Shown here: positions 25,752 through 35,142 of the stretch, in pieces
Numbering within the stretch: position 1 is the first letter of the stretch
How the letters are laid out: each line of letters opens with the position of its first letter
NCBI RefSeq assembly: GCF_000364445.2
Contig: NZ_CP043538.1
Span: 1,061,612 to 1,125,611 of the forward strand
Length of the DNA stretch: 64,000 nucleotides
Direction of reading: 5' to 3'
Source: Methylobacterium mesophilicum SR1.6/6
GTDB taxonomy: Bacteria; Pseudomonadota; Alphaproteobacteria; Rhizobiales; Beijerinckiaceae
Translations under genes and position numbers: made by a program
Notes under the pieces: generated by a model
The model's database searches: none
Told to the model about the DNA's origin: nothing
The model's input: only the letters and a program-made list of their open reading frames with translations

Positions 25752-26600
25752 GTGCCCGATTCGACGCCCCAGCATTTCAGCGATCTCGCCGCCCTCCGTC
25801 GCTGCATCGCCGGATGGCGGGCGGCGGGCGAGCGCATCGTGCTGGTGCCGACCATGGGAGCCCTGCATGCGGGGCACCTCGCCCTCGTGGCCGAGGCGCA
25901 GCGGATCGGCCGCAGGACCGTGGCGAGCATCTTCGTGAATCCCACTCAGTTCGGCCCGAACGAGGACTTTTCCCGGTACCCGCGCGACCTTCAGGCCGAC
26001 CTCGCGCTTCTCGGGGAGGCCGGAACCGACGCCGCCTGGACGCCCGAGGTCGGCACCATGTACCCGCCGGGCTTCGCCACGCGGATCGAGGTCGCGGGGC
26101 TGTCGGAGGGGCTGTGCGGCCCGTTCCGGCCCGGCCATTTCGCCGGGGTCGCGACGGTGGTGACCAAGCTGCTGAACCAGGTCCGGCCGGACGTCGCCCT
26201 GTTCGGCGAGAAGGATTTCCAGCAGCTGCGGGTCATCCAGCAGGCTGTGGCCGACCTCGACCTCGCCGTCGAGATCCGCGGCGTGCCCACCCTGCGGGAG
26301 CCGGACGGCCTCGCGATGTCGTCGCGGAACCGCTACTTGTCTCCCGAGGAACGCGCCGTCGCGCCGAAGCTTCACGCGGTGCTGGCCGACATCGCCGCCG
26401 CCTCGCGCAACGGCACCCCGGTGGCCGGCCGGATCGCCGCCGGAAAGGCCGCGCTCGAGGTGGCGGGGTTCCGGGTCCAGTACCTCGCGGTCTGCGATGC
26501 CCGGTCCCTGGCGACGGTGGAGCGGGTCGACGGCCCCGCCCGCGTCCTGGCGGCCGCCTTCCTGGGCCGGACCCGGCTCATCGACAACCTCGCGGTCTAG
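25752..26600 (+). CDS. panC: Pantothenate synthetase
   Basis: The product is 282 residues from a GTG at 25752. It shows VPTMGALHAGHLALV, with the ATP-binding HxGH histidines near 39 and 42, then SIFVNPTQFGPNEDFSRYPR, FRPGHFAGVATVVTKLLNQVRPDVALFGEKDFQQL, and the AMSSRNRYLS loop equivalent to KMSKS. It condenses pantoate and beta-alanine with ATP in coenzyme A synthesis. panB is not in the window. Confidence 0.97.
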   Translation: MPDSTPQHFSDLAALRRCIAGWRAAGERIVLVPTMGALHAGHLALVAEAQRIGRRTVASIFVNPTQFGPNEDFSRYPRDLQADLALLGEAGTDAAWTPEVGTMYPPGFATRIEVAGLSEGLCGPFRPGHFAGVATVVTKLLNQVRPDVALFGEKDFQQLRVIQQAVADLDLAVEIRGVPTLREPDGLAMSSRNRYLSPEERAVAPKLHAVLADIAAASRNGTPVAGRIAAGKAALEVAGFRVQYLAVCDARSLATVERVDGPARVLAAAFLGRTRLIDNLAV

Positions 26601-26647
26601 GCGACACGCCACCGCGCACGCGTCGCGCGCGGTCGCGGATCCGTGCG

Positions 26648-26679
26648 GCGTGGCCGCCGGGCCACGCGGCCGCTGTTTT
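26648..26679 (+). terminator. Rho-independent terminator after panC
   Basis: An 8-bp stem GCGTGGCC / GGCCACGC with a 4-base loop is followed by CGGCCGC and the T-rich TGTTTT. It lies about 50 bp past the panC stop. Confidence 0.6.
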
Positions 26680-26736
26680 CGCGCATTTCCAACCGGTGAT
26701 GTTGGCGGTCCCGTGCCGACCTGCTCACTGTGAGGC

Positions 26737-28023
26737 GTGATCGGCCTGCGCCCCACTCCGGCCCTCCTGGCCGCCTCCCTGACCTTCGCGACGCCGGCCG
26801 GCGCGGGCGAGGACGCGTTCGAGGGCATGGCCGGGCCCTACGGCGAGCGCCTGCGCGTCGACGAGAAGGGGCTGGCCCTCACCTTTCCCGAGCCGGACGT
26901 GACGCTGCAGATCGGCGGCCGGCTGCAGATCGATGCCGGCGCGGCGGGCTTCAGCCGGCCGGGCCTGCGCGACGCCTTCCCGGACACCGTCACCGTCTAC
27001 CGCTCCTGGATCGAGCCGACGCTGACCATCGGCCGGGACTGGGTGATCGCCTTCCAGTACGATTTCGCCGATCCGATCCTGCCGATCAACGACGCCTTCG
27101 TGGCCTGGAAAGGGCTGCCGGACACGATCCTGACGCTGGGCAACATGAAGGTGCCGTTCAGCCTCGAATGGCTGCAGAGCAACAACGACACCCTGTTCAC
27201 CGAGCGCTCCCTGGCCAACGCCTTCGTGCCGGACCGCCGCTTCGGCTTCGCGATCGGCCATCACGGGCAGGCCTGGACCGGGGTGGCCGGCGTATTCGGC
27301 AACGCCGCCAGCAACGGCATCTCGGGCGACGGCGTCGCGGCAGCGGCGCGCGCCACTTGGGCGCCGATCCTGGAGGAGCGCGAGACCTTGCATCTCGGGC
27401 TCGCGGGGATCCACCGGCGGCGCTCCCGAAGCGACGGCGATTTTAGCTTCTCGACGCCGGCGGAAGCCTCCCTGTTCGCCCGCCCCTTCGTCGATACCGG
27501 CGACCTGCCCGACGTGGCCCGGGCCTCGCGGATCGGGACCGAGATCGCCTATCGCAGCGGGCCGATCCTCCTGCAGGCCGAATATATCCGCGCCGAGATC
27601 GAGCGGTTCCCGGGACCCGGCGGGGCGCCGCCCGTCCTCGGCTTCCAGGGGGGCTACGTCGAGGCGGGCTGGGTGCTCAACGGCGAGGGCCGCGGCTACG
27701 CGCTGACGCCCCAGGGCGGCACCACCTACGCGACCTTCAAGGGCGTGAGCGTGCCGGAGGGACAGCGGGTGACGCGGGGCGGGATCGGCGTATTCGAGCT
27801 GGCCGCCCGCTTCAGCGCCATCGAACTCAACGCCCGGGGCTTCCGCGGCGGGACGGAGCGGGACGTGACGCTCGGCCTGAGCTGGTACCCCGAGCCGAAC
27901 CTCCGCCTGATCGCCAACTACATCCACGGGCGCGTGCGGCCGGGCGAGTCCCAGTCCGACGCCTTCGGCACGGCGCCGTTCTCGGTCGACACTGTCATCA
28001 CGCGGCTGCAGATCTACTGGTAG
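26737..28023 (+). CDS. OprO/OprP-type outer-membrane porin
   Basis: The product is 428 residues from a GTG at 26737. The signal peptide (LLAASLTFATPAGAG) is followed by a beta-barrel beginning VTLQIGGRLQIDAG. It shows the family-typical blocks TLTIGRDWVIAFQYDFAD, LTLGNMKVPFSLEWLQSNNDTLFTERSLANAF and C-terminal LRLIANYIHGRV, ending with an aromatic residue (QIYW). Phosphate-selective porin O/P family members form trimeric channels for anions. Phosphate specificity is not guaranteed. No Pho box was identified. Confidence 0.82.
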   Translation: MIGLRPTPALLAASLTFATPAGAGEDAFEGMAGPYGERLRVDEKGLALTFPEPDVTLQIGGRLQIDAGAAGFSRPGLRDAFPDTVTVYRSWIEPTLTIGRDWVIAFQYDFADPILPINDAFVAWKGLPDTILTLGNMKVPFSLEWLQSNNDTLFTERSLANAFVPDRRFGFAIGHHGQAWTGVAGVFGNAASNGISGDGVAAAARATWAPILEERETLHLGLAGIHRRRSRSDGDFSFSTPAEASLFARPFVDTGDLPDVARASRIGTEIAYRSGPILLQAEYIRAEIERFPGPGGAPPVLGFQGGYVEAGWVLNGEGRGYALTPQGGTTYATFKGVSVPEGQRVTRGGIGVFELAARFSAIELNARGFRGGTERDVTLGLSWYPEPNLRLIANYIHGRVRPGESQSDAFGTAPFSVDTVITRLQIYW

Positions 28024-28149
28024 CCGCCGCGATCCCCGTTTCGGCGCACGAGCGCGCAAGTCCCCCCGCTCCGCGTTGCATGTCGGGCGAGAGAGGGCGA
28101 CCGGTCGGTCCGCCAGCCCCCCCGCGCGGAGGCCGAGCGGGGCGGGCCT

Positions 28150-29652
28150 CTAGACCGCGCGGCGCAGCACCGACCGGAACGGGCGCCGCTCCGGCTCCGG
28201 AGCGGTCGGGGGCGTCGGAGCATCGGCGGGTGCGGCGGCCAGGACCTCGGCGCGCACGGGCCGCGGGGCCGCGAAGGCCCCGCCCTGCGCGAACGGCACG
28301 TCGAGATCGATGAGGTCCGGCACGTCCGCCTCGTCGGCGACGCCCGTGGCGACCAGGCGGATCCCCGCCCGCGCCAGGGTCGGCGCCGTGTCCTCCACGG
28401 CGATGTCCGGCAGGCCGCGCTGGCCGGCCCCGGGCCGCAGCAGCATCGCGGCCGGCATCCTCACTTGGCCGATGCCGAGCGCCGCGAGTTCCGCCGGGTT
28501 GAAGGTCGGATCGTCCGGCCGGTCGAGGCTGAAGCCGATCCGGCCCTTCAGGGGCGCCAGCAGGCCCCGCTGCCCGGCGTCGAGGCCGCGCCAGCTCGCC
28601 TGCGGCAGGGCCAGCACCAGACCCGCCAGGGCGGGATCCTCCGCCGCCATGCGGGCCAGCTCGCGCATCAAACCGGGCTCGAACAGCGACAGGGGCGAGA
28701 GGCCGTAGGTCAGCGTGGTGTCGCTGCCCCGCCGTGCGAGGTGGCGCACCACGATGGCGGCCCGCTGCAGCATGCGGCGGTCCAGCTCGGTGGTGCGGCC
28801 GTAGCGCTCCAGCACCGGCAGAAAGGCCTCGGGCTCGGCCGGGACCGGCGCGTCGCCGACCCGCAGCCGCGCCAGCGCCTCGTAGGCAACGACCTTGCGC
28901 TGCGGCAGGGTGACGACCGGCTGCAGGTGGATCTCCAGCCCCTCCCCCTCGAAGGCCCGGATGATCTCGGCCTCGCCCGCGGCATCCCGGGCGGGCCGGG
29001 GGGGAATCGGCCGCGGCGGGATCGGTCGTGTCGGTGCCGCCGGTTCCCGGGTCGCCGCGGCCGGCGGGGCGTCGGGTCGGGTGGGCAGCGGTTCCTGCGG
29101 TGCGGGGACGGTCTCGCGACGGTGCGCGGGCGCGGCCGGTCCCGTGATCGCGTCCGCGGCCGGCACCGAGACAACCGGGACAACCGGGACAGGCGGCGGC
29201 TCCGGCCTGGCCTTGAGACCCGCGATCTCGGCATCCTGGGTGCTCACCACCGCGGTGAGGTCGCGGACGATGCCGCTCAGCAGCCCGAACTCGACGGTGA
29301 GCTCCTCGATCTGGGCCCGCAAGGCCGGCTCCGCGCCGTCCGGCCGCGGCTGAACCGCCGCGGCGGCGGCGGCCGTCTCGACCTTGAGCAGGCGCCGGGA
29401 CAGCAGATCGACCTCGCCGGACAGCTTCTCGCAGCGGGCCTTCAGGGTGGCGATGCGGGTGAGGGCGAGGCCGGCGACGCCGGCGGCCGCGGTGCCGAGC
29501 GTCAGCGCACTCCAGAGCGGCAGGAACACGGCGAGGGGCCCGAACACGACGAGCCCGAGAAGGCCGACCGTCAACAGCCCCGCGTACCGGCCGAGGACCG
29601 GGACCATCGTCTGAACACCCGACAGGATCACGCACCGGTCGCCGGGGGACAT
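28150..29652 (-). CDS. Membrane-anchored degenerate EAL-domain protein (TipF-like layout)
   Basis: The protein is 500 residues. Two N-terminal membrane segments (LLTVGLLGLVVFGPLAVFLPLWSAL; LGTAAAGVAGLAL) are followed by a coiled coil (~65-150), a Pro-rich linker (~165-225) and a C-terminal EAL domain from ~225. The domain keeps YEALARLR but lacks other catalytic residues: TYGLSPLSL replaces the usual Asn motif, LVLALPQ replaces LELTE, DRPDDP replaces DDFG, and ATGVADE replaces AEGVE. It should therefore bind or sense rather than cleave c-di-GMP. The architecture resembles Caulobacter TipF, which positions flagella; that role is only suggested. The start at 29652 is uncertain, with 29607 an in-frame alternative. 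Confidence 0.75.
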   Translation of the reverse strand: MSPGDRCVILSGVQTMVPVLGRYAGLLTVGLLGLVVFGPLAVFLPLWSALTLGTAAAGVAGLALTRIATLKARCEKLSGEVDLLSRRLLKVETAAAAAAVQPRPDGAEPALRAQIEELTVEFGLLSGIVRDLTAVVSTQDAEIAGLKARPEPPPVPVVPVVSVPAADAITGPAAPAHRRETVPAPQEPLPTRPDAPPAAATREPAAPTRPIPPRPIPPRPARDAAGEAEIIRAFEGEGLEIHLQPVVTLPQRKVVAYEALARLRVGDAPVPAEPEAFLPVLERYGRTTELDRRMLQRAAIVVRHLARRGSDTTLTYGLSPLSLFEPGLMRELARMAAEDPALAGLVLALPQASWRGLDAGQRGLLAPLKGRIGFSLDRPDDPTFNPAELAALGIGQVRMPAAMLLRPGAGQRGLPDIAVEDTAPTLARAGIRLVATGVADEADVPDLIDLDVPFAQGGAFAAPRPVRAEVLAAAPADAPTPPTAPEPERRPFRSVLRRAV

Positions 29653-29886
29653 CCCGGGCGAAGCCCCGCCGGGCGAGGACCCTCCGGCGAATCATTGGCC
29701 CCGCGGGAACGGCGCGGCAAGTCTGCAAGTCGGCTCCGATGACGCGGCGCGTGTGAATTCCGGGCGGTGTGACGCGAGCGCCCGCTGGAACGTTGCGGAT
29801 TCATCACGGCCGGCCCGATTGCGCGGCGTCGCGCTGCGGCTTGTGCGCCGCGCGCATGCGCGCGGGATGAAAAAGAGCCATAAAGC

Positions 29887-30765
29887 GTGGCCATGACGTC
29901 AGTGCCTCCGCGCAGCCCACGATTCCGCACCATTCTCGGTGTCGGGATCCTCCTCGCCGTCTCCGGCGCGACCGCGTCGCGCGCGGCGGATCTCGGCGCG
30001 GATCTTCCGCGCGCGACGCCGACCTTTGCCATGGTCGATCCCAATACCTGGATCGTCACGGTGAGCGGCTCGATCCAGGCCGTGCCGCGCTATCCCGGGG
30101 CCAGCGACTACACGGCCGTCGGCTATCCCTCCATCGACATCCGCCGGGTGGGCGAGCCACGCCGCTTCTCGACGCCGGATGACGGCTTCAGCCTGTCGCT
30201 CTACGACGACCAGACCTTCCGGATCGGCCCCACGGCGCGGTTCGTGCCCGGTCGCTACTACGGCGACGACCGCCGTCACCTGTTCGGGCTCCGCGACGCA
30301 CGCTTCGCCGTGGAGCCGGGCCTGTTCGTGGAGTTCTACCCGGTCTCCTTCATCCGCACGCGGGCGGAGATCCGGCAGGGCGTGTATGGCCATCACGGCA
30401 CGGTCGGCTCACTGGCGGCCGACTACCTCATCCCCACGGAGAAGTTCCTGTTCTCGGTGGGTCCGCGCTTCAACATCGGCGATGCCAGCTTCGCGCGGAA
30501 GTATTTCGGCGTGTCGCCGGCCGAGGCGGCCTTGAACGGCCGCGTCACCCCGTACAATCCGGACAGCTACTACGCGGCGGGCGTCCTCGGCGCCGTGACC
30601 TACACGCAGAGCGAGACCTGGGCCTACACGGCCTACGCCGGCTACAACCGCATCCTGGGGGCCTCCGGCGACAGCCCTCTGGTGCGCCGCCCGTTCGGCA
30701 ACCCCAACCAGTACCAGTTCGGCCTGCGCATCGACTACGCCTTCCGCATGCCGGCCCTGTTCTGA
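29887..30765 (+). CDS. MipA/OmpV family outer-membrane protein
   Basis: The product is 292 residues from a GTG at 29887 or ATG at 29893. The signal peptide ends near TASRAADL. The barrel shows the family features VSGSIQAVPRYPGASDYTAVGYPSIDIRR, GPTARFVPGRYY and a C-terminal strand FGLRIDYAFRMPALF. The family name comes from a scaffold for murein enzymes, but most members are uncharacterised beta-barrels. The following HMA gene starts 61 bp downstream. Confidence 0.85.
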   Translation: MAMTSVPPRSPRFRTILGVGILLAVSGATASRAADLGADLPRATPTFAMVDPNTWIVTVSGSIQAVPRYPGASDYTAVGYPSIDIRRVGEPRRFSTPDDGFSLSLYDDQTFRIGPTARFVPGRYYGDDRRHLFGLRDARFAVEPGLFVEFYPVSFIRTRAEIRQGVYGHHGTVGSLAADYLIPTEKFLFSVGPRFNIGDASFARKYFGVSPAEAALNGRVTPYNPDSYYAAGVLGAVTYTQSETWAYTAYAGYNRILGASGDSPLVRRPFGNPNQYQFGLRIDYAFRMPALF

Positions 30766-30826
30766 CCCGCTTGCGCGGGCCGGACCGGACCCCGACATGC
30801 CGGCGACACGATTCCAGGAGGTCGCC

Positions 30827-31048
30827 ATGGACGAGACGCGCGCCGAGCTGCTGATGCGGGTGGACGGCATGACCTGCGACGGCTGCGCCGCCGCGGTGAC
30901 CCGCACGGTGCGCCGCATCGATCCCGAAGCCGACGTCGCGGTGGACCGGAGCGCGGGGCGCGTGGCCATCCGCACCGACGCGCAGGCCCTGATCATCGCC
31001 GAAGCCCTCACGAAGGCAGGCTACGCGGCCACGGCCATGACCGGCTGA
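30827..31048 (+). CDS. Heavy-metal-associated (HMA) domain protein
   Basis: The product is 73 residues from the ATG at 30827, which has a strong CAGGAGG site; the ATG at 30797 is poorer. A single ferredoxin-like HMA domain carries the metal ligands in GMTCDGC (Cys17, Cys20). It resembles copper chaperones that hand Cu(I) to P-type ATPases. No ATPase or regulator is in the window. Confidence 0.85.
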   Translation: MDETRAELLMRVDGMTCDGCAAAVTRTVRRIDPEADVAVDRSAGRVAIRTDAQALIIAEALTKAGYAATAMTG

Positions 31049-31105
31049 GTCGCCGGGACCGGCCGACGCAGGCCAGGCACAGGCCTCGCCAGGGGTGGAC
31101 CCGGC

Positions 31106-31255
31106 TTACGAGCGGGTGAGGAACATCCCGGCGAGCAGCAGGGCGAAACCCGCGAGCCCGAACAGGCCTTCCTTCCGCTTGGTGCGATCGAGGAAATGGG
31201 CGGCGGCGCCGGCCGCGCAACAGACGGCACCCAGGCCGATCGTGAGCGACGACAT
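31106..31255 (-). CDS. Small two-helix membrane protein
   Basis: This 49-residue reading frame is MSSLTIGLGAVCCAAGAAAH followed by FLDRTKRKEGLFGLAGFALL and LAGMFLTRS. Two hydrophobic helices flank a basic turn (DRTKRKEG). A GAGGAGAGA site precedes the ATG at 31255 by 7 bases, which supports translation. No family is recognised. It is convergent with the HMA gene. Confidence 0.6.
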   Translation of the reverse strand: MSSLTIGLGAVCCAAGAAAHFLDRTKRKEGLFGLAGFALLLAGMFLTRS

Positions 31256-31640
31256 CTCGGTCTCTCCTCATCCCGCGTCCCCGGCCGCGCGGGAAGAACA
31301 GTCCATCCTGTGGGCCTGCCGGACGCCGTTGTCCGTTCGGGAGTCGGGCACGACGCGAGCCTTGCATGAGCCGTGCCAACTGGCAAGTTTTGACATCAAG
31401 TCCTGATCACGTTGCCAGCAGTACAACCGGCAGGTGAGACTTCATTCGCCTACATTATCGATCTGAATACTGGATTCGAAATCGACGTCGATCTCGTGCG
31501 ACGCGGCATGGTCTGGCGCGCGGGCGCGTTGACCGCCGCGCCCGCACCCGCTTAGACCAGCCCCGCCATGTCGGGCCAGCCGGCCCCCTCCCCCGCGCGA
31601 GCCTGCGGCGGGATCCCTGCGAGAGGCTGCTCGTTCCACG
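31256..31640. other. Intergenic region before mnmG
   Basis: This 385-bp stretch has no supported gene or repeat. It is locally less GC-rich around 31385-31500 (TACATTATCGATCTGAATAC) and should contain the promoters of the divergent small membrane protein and of the mnmG operon. No convincing -35/-10 pair or DnaA-box cluster was found. Confidence 0.5.
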
Positions 31641-33548
31641 ATGGACACACCAACACGCGACCGATTCGACGTCGCGGTCGTCGGCGGCGGTCACGCCGGC
31701 GTCGAGGCCGCCGCCGCGGCGGCGCGCTGCGGCGCCCGCACCGCCCTCGTGACGCATGATCCGGCGACGATCGGCGCCATGTCGTGCAACCCCGCCATCG
31801 GTGGTCTCGGCAAGGGACACCTCGTGCGCGAGGTCGACGCCCTCGACGGCCTGATGGGCCGGGTTGCGGACGCCGCCGGCATCCAGTTCCGCCTGCTCAA
31901 CCGCCGCAAGGGACCGGCCGTCCGCGGCCCGCGCACGCAGGCCGATCGGAAGCTCTACGCGGCCGCCATGCAGGCGGCTATCGCCGATACCGCGGGCCTG
32001 ACGGTGATCGCGGGCGCCTGCGAGGATCTCGCCTTCGATGCCGCGGGCCACCTATGCGGACTTGTCCTGGCCGACGGGCGCACCCTCCTCTGCGGCGCCG
32101 TGGTGCTGACGACCGGCACCTTCCTGCGCGGCCTGATCCATATCGGCGAGACGCAGATTCCAGCCGGCCGTGTCGGCGAGGCCCCGGCGATCGGGCTGGC
32201 GCGGACCCTCGACCGCCTGGGCCTGCGCCTCGGGCGGCTGAAGACCGGCACGCCCCCGCGCCTCGACGGCCGGACGATCGACTGGGCCGAGCTGGAGATG
32301 CAGGAGGCCGATGCCGATCCGGTGCCGTTCTCGACCCTCACCGAGCGGATCACCACGCCGCAGATCCGGTGCGGCATCACCCGGACCACCCAGGCGGTCC
32401 ACGACCTGATCCGCGCCAACCTGCACCGCTCGCCGATGTATTCCGGCGGCATCGCCAGCCGGGGCCCGCGCTACTGCCCCTCCATCGAGGACAAGGTCGT
32501 GCGCTTCGGCGACCGGGAGGGGCACCAGATCTTCCTCGAACCCGAGGGCCTCGACGACCCGACGGTCTACCCGAACGGCATCTCCACGGCGCTCCCCGAG
32601 GCCGTGCAGCACGACCTCGTGCGGGCGATCCCGGGGCTGGAGCGCACCGCGATCCTCCGACCCGGCTACGCGATCGAGTACGACTACGTCGATCCGCGCG
32701 AGCTCGATGCGGGCCTTCAGGTGAAACGCTTGCCGGGCCTGTTCCTGGCCGGCCAGATCAACGGCACGACGGGTTACGAGGAGGCGGCCGGCCAGGGGCT
32801 CGTGGCCGGGCTCAACGCGGCCCGTCACGCGGGTGGGCTCGGCATCGCCGCCTTCGACCGGGCCGAGTCCTACCTCGGCGTCATGATCGACGACCTCGTG
32901 ACCCACGGGGTCAGCGAGCCCTACCGGATGTTCACCTCACGCTCGGAGTACCGGCTGTCCCTGCGGGTCGACAATGCCGATGCCCGCCTGACGCCCCGCG
33001 GCGTCGCCCTGGGCTGCGTCGGCTCCCACCGCGCCGGGCACTTCACCGCCTCCCAGTTGGCCCTCGCGGAGGCCCGGTCCCGGCTGGACGCGGTGAGCCT
33101 GACGCCGAGCCAGGCGGCCGCCCACGGGATCGGCCTCAACCGGGACGGGATCCGGCGCACGGGCTTCCAGCTCCTGGCTTATCCGGAGATCGCCTGGGCG
33201 GACCTGGCGGCGGTCTGGCCCGACCTCGCGGCAGTCCCGTCCCGCATCGCCGACCGGCTCAAGACCGACGCGACCTACGCGGTCTATCTCGACCGCCAGA
33301 ACGCCGACATCGCCGCTTTCCGGCGCGACGAGGCGGTGCGGCTGCCGGCCGGTCTCGACTACGCGGCGATCAGCGGCCTGTCCAACGAGATGCGCGCGAA
33401 GCTGGAGACCGTGCGGCCCGGCACCCTGGGGCAGGCGGCGCGGATCGAGGGCGTCACGCCAGCGGCGCTGACGCTCCTGGCCGCCCACGCCCGGCGGGGT
33501 GAGCGATCGGGCGCGGACCGTGCGGGCGCTGGCCGCCTGTCGGCATGA
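31641..33548 (+). CDS. mnmG: tRNA uridine-5-carboxymethylaminomethyl modification enzyme MnmG
   Basis: The protein is 635 residues. The N-terminal FAD motif [21 protein letters not shown] and the family block [23 protein letters not shown] are followed by [35 protein letters not shown] and the C-terminal [19 protein letters not shown] / [19 protein letters not shown]. With MnmE it modifies the wobble uridine of several tRNAs. It overlaps rsmG by four bases (ATGA), starting the mnmG-rsmG-parA-parB run. Confidence 0.97.
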   Translation: MDTPTRDRFDVAVVGGGHAGVEAAAAAARCGARTALVTHDPATIGAMSCNPAIGGLGKGHLVREVDALDGLMGRVADAAGIQFRLLNRRKGPAVRGPRTQADRKLYAAAMQAAIADTAGLTVIAGACEDLAFDAAGHLCGLVLADGRTLLCGAVVLTTGTFLRGLIHIGETQIPAGRVGEAPAIGLARTLDRLGLRLGRLKTGTPPRLDGRTIDWAELEMQEADADPVPFSTLTERITTPQIRCGITRTTQAVHDLIRANLHRSPMYSGGIASRGPRYCPSIEDKVVRFGDREGHQIFLEPEGLDDPTVYPNGISTALPEAVQHDLVRAIPGLERTAILRPGYAIEYDYVDPRELDAGLQVKRLPGLFLAGQINGTTGYEEAAGQGLVAGLNAARHAGGLGIAAFDRAESYLGVMIDDLVTHGVSEPYRMFTSRSEYRLSLRVDNADARLTPRGVALGCVGSHRAGHFTASQLALAEARSRLDAVSLTPSQAAAHGIGLNRDGIRRTGFQLLAYPEIAWADLAAVWPDLAAVPSRIADRLKTDATYAVYLDRQNADIAAFRRDEAVRLPAGLDYAAISGLSNEMRAKLETVRPGTLGQAARIEGVTPAALTLLAAHARRGERSGADRAGAGRLSA

Positions 33549-34180
33549 CCGACCCGGACCGCGCCCGCGTCCTCGCCGGCTCTCGTGTTTCACGTGAAAC
33601 AGCCGAGCGGCTCGACCTCTACGTGGCCCAGCTCAGGCGCTGGCAGCCGATCAAGAACCTCGTCGGTCCGGCCACGCTCACGGAGGTCTGGAGCCGCCAC
33701 ATCGACGACGCGCTCCAGCTCCTCGATCTCGCGCCGGAGGCCCGCAGCTGGCTCGACCTCGGCTCAGGCGCCGGGATCCCGGGCCTGATTCTGGCCATCG
33801 CCGGGGCGGAGCGGGGCATCCGGGTGGACCTCGTGGAGAGCAACGCGCGCAAATGCGCCTTCCTCACCGAGACGGCCCGCCTCACGGAGGCGCCGGTCCG
33901 GGTGCGCAATGCCCGGATCGAGGCGGTGATCGACGCGTATGTCGGGACCGAGATCGTCTGCGCCCGGGCGCTGGCGCCGATGACCCAGCTCCTCGCCTGG
34001 ACGGCACCTCTGTTGAAAACGGGCACCACCGGTCTGTTTCCGAAGGGCCGGGACGTACAAGCCGAATTGACCCAGGCCGCCACGCAGTGGACAGTCGTTA
34101 ACGACCTCGTGCCGAGCCGGACCGATTCCGAAGCCCGGATCGTGCGCGTCACTGCCCTCGCCGCCCCGAGCCACCGATGA
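33545..34180 (+). CDS. rsmG: 16S rRNA (guanine-N7) methyltransferase RsmG
   Basis: The product is 211 residues. The SAM-binding core has [17 protein letters not shown] and [14 protein letters not shown], and the family block [22 protein letters not shown] lies near the N-terminus. It methylates G527 of 16S rRNA. It overlaps mnmG upstream and parA downstream by ATGA junctions, so the genes are translationally coupled. Codons 14-20 encode RVSRETA from a perfect parS site. Confidence 0.96.
   Translation: MTDPDRARVLAGSRVSRETAERLDLYVAQLRRWQPIKNLVGPATLTEVWSRHIDDALQLLDLAPEARSWLDLGSGAGIPGLILAIAGAERGIRVDLVESNARKCAFLTETARLTEAPVRVRNARIEAVIDAYVGTEIVCARALAPMTQLLAWTAPLLKTGTTGLFPKGRDVQAELTQAATQWTVVNDLVPSRTDSEARIVRVTALAAPSHR
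33586..33601. other. parS site 2 (perfect, inside rsmG)
   Basis: TGTTTCACGTGAAACA matches the ParB recognition site at all 16 positions. It lies in the 5' coding part of rsmG, 0.6 kb upstream of parA, and is the natural nucleation site for the adjacent ParA/ParB system. Confidence 0.95.
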
Positions 34181-35034
34181 GCGAAGCGATCCTCGGCGAT
34201 CCCGCCGACCGGTCCATGGATTCATCCATGCGACGCCCCCTGCGCGTGCTGGCGCTCGCCAACCAGAAGGGCGGTGTCGGCAAGACCACCACGGCGATCA
34301 ACCTCGGAACCGCCCTGGCGGCGATCGGCGAGGACGTGCTGGTGATCGACCTCGACCCGCAGGGCAACGCGTCCACGGGGCTGGGCATCGACCGCGCCAG
34401 CCGCCGGGTCTCGACCTACGAGGTGATGGCCGGCGAGGCCTCCCTGGCGCAGGCGGTGGTCCCCACGGCGGTGCCGCGGCTCTCGATCGCGCCCTCGACC
34501 ATGGATCTCCTGGGGCTGGAGCTGGAACTGGCCACCCTGCCCGACCGGGCGCACCGGCTGCGTGGCGTGCTGAAGAGCCTGACCCAGGCGCCGAGCCTCA
34601 GCCGGATCAGCTACGTGCTGATCGACTGCCCGCCCTCGCTCAACCTCCTGACCATCAACGCGCTGGCCGCCGCCGACGCGGTGCTGGTGCCGCTGCAATG
34701 CGAGTTCTTCGCCCTGGAGGGCCTGAGCCAGCTGCTGCGGACGGTCGAGCAGGTCCGCGGCGCCCTCAACCCGAAGCTGACGATCCAGGGCATCGTGCTG
34801 ACGATGTTCGACCCGCGCAACAACCTCTCGGCCCAGGTGGTCGCGGACGTGCGCGGCTTCATGGGCGACAAGGTCTACGAGACCGTGATCCCGCGCAACG
34901 TCCGGATCTCCGAGGCGCCCTCGCACGGCAAGCCGGCCCTGTTGTACGACCTGAAATGCGCCGGCAGCCAAGCCTATCTGCGCCTCGCCTCGGAGGTGAT
35001 CCAGCGCGAGGGCCGGGTGCCGGCGGCGGCCTGA
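34177..35034 (+). CDS. parA: Chromosome partitioning ATPase ParA
   Basis: The product is 285 residues. The deviant Walker A KGGVGKTTTAINLG lies near 31-44, followed by VLVIDLDPQGNASTGLG and the Walker B-like YVLIDCPPSLNLLTINAL, and AVLVPLQCEFFALEGLSQL. The first ~20 residues ([20 protein letters not shown]) precede the core and may include a later true start. ParA binds DNA non-specifically with ATP and pulls ParB-parS complexes. Its ATG overlaps the rsmG stop. Confidence 0.96.
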   Translation: MSEAILGDPADRSMDSSMRRPLRVLALANQKGGVGKTTTAINLGTALAAIGEDVLVIDLDPQGNASTGLGIDRASRRVSTYEVMAGEASLAQAVVPTAVPRLSIAPSTMDLLGLELELATLPDRAHRLRGVLKSLTQAPSLSRISYVLIDCPPSLNLLTINALAAADAVLVPLQCEFFALEGLSQLLRTVEQVRGALNPKLTIQGIVLTMFDPRNNLSAQVVADVRGFMGDKVYETVIPRNVRISEAPSHGKPALLYDLKCAGSQAYLRLASEVIQREGRVPAAA

Positions 35035-35142
35035 CGGCATCGACGTCGAACGGGGACCGGCCGGCCTCGCGGGGCGGCGCGTCCCGGTGAGCCCCCTCAT
35101 GGCCTGAGGGGTCGAGTGTGGAGCGTGACACGGGTGGCGATC

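Noticed and set aside
35093..35111. Hairpin CCCCTCA/TGAGGGG between parA and parB
   Set aside because: The stem is short and lacks a U-tract; parA and parB are expected to be co-transcribed.
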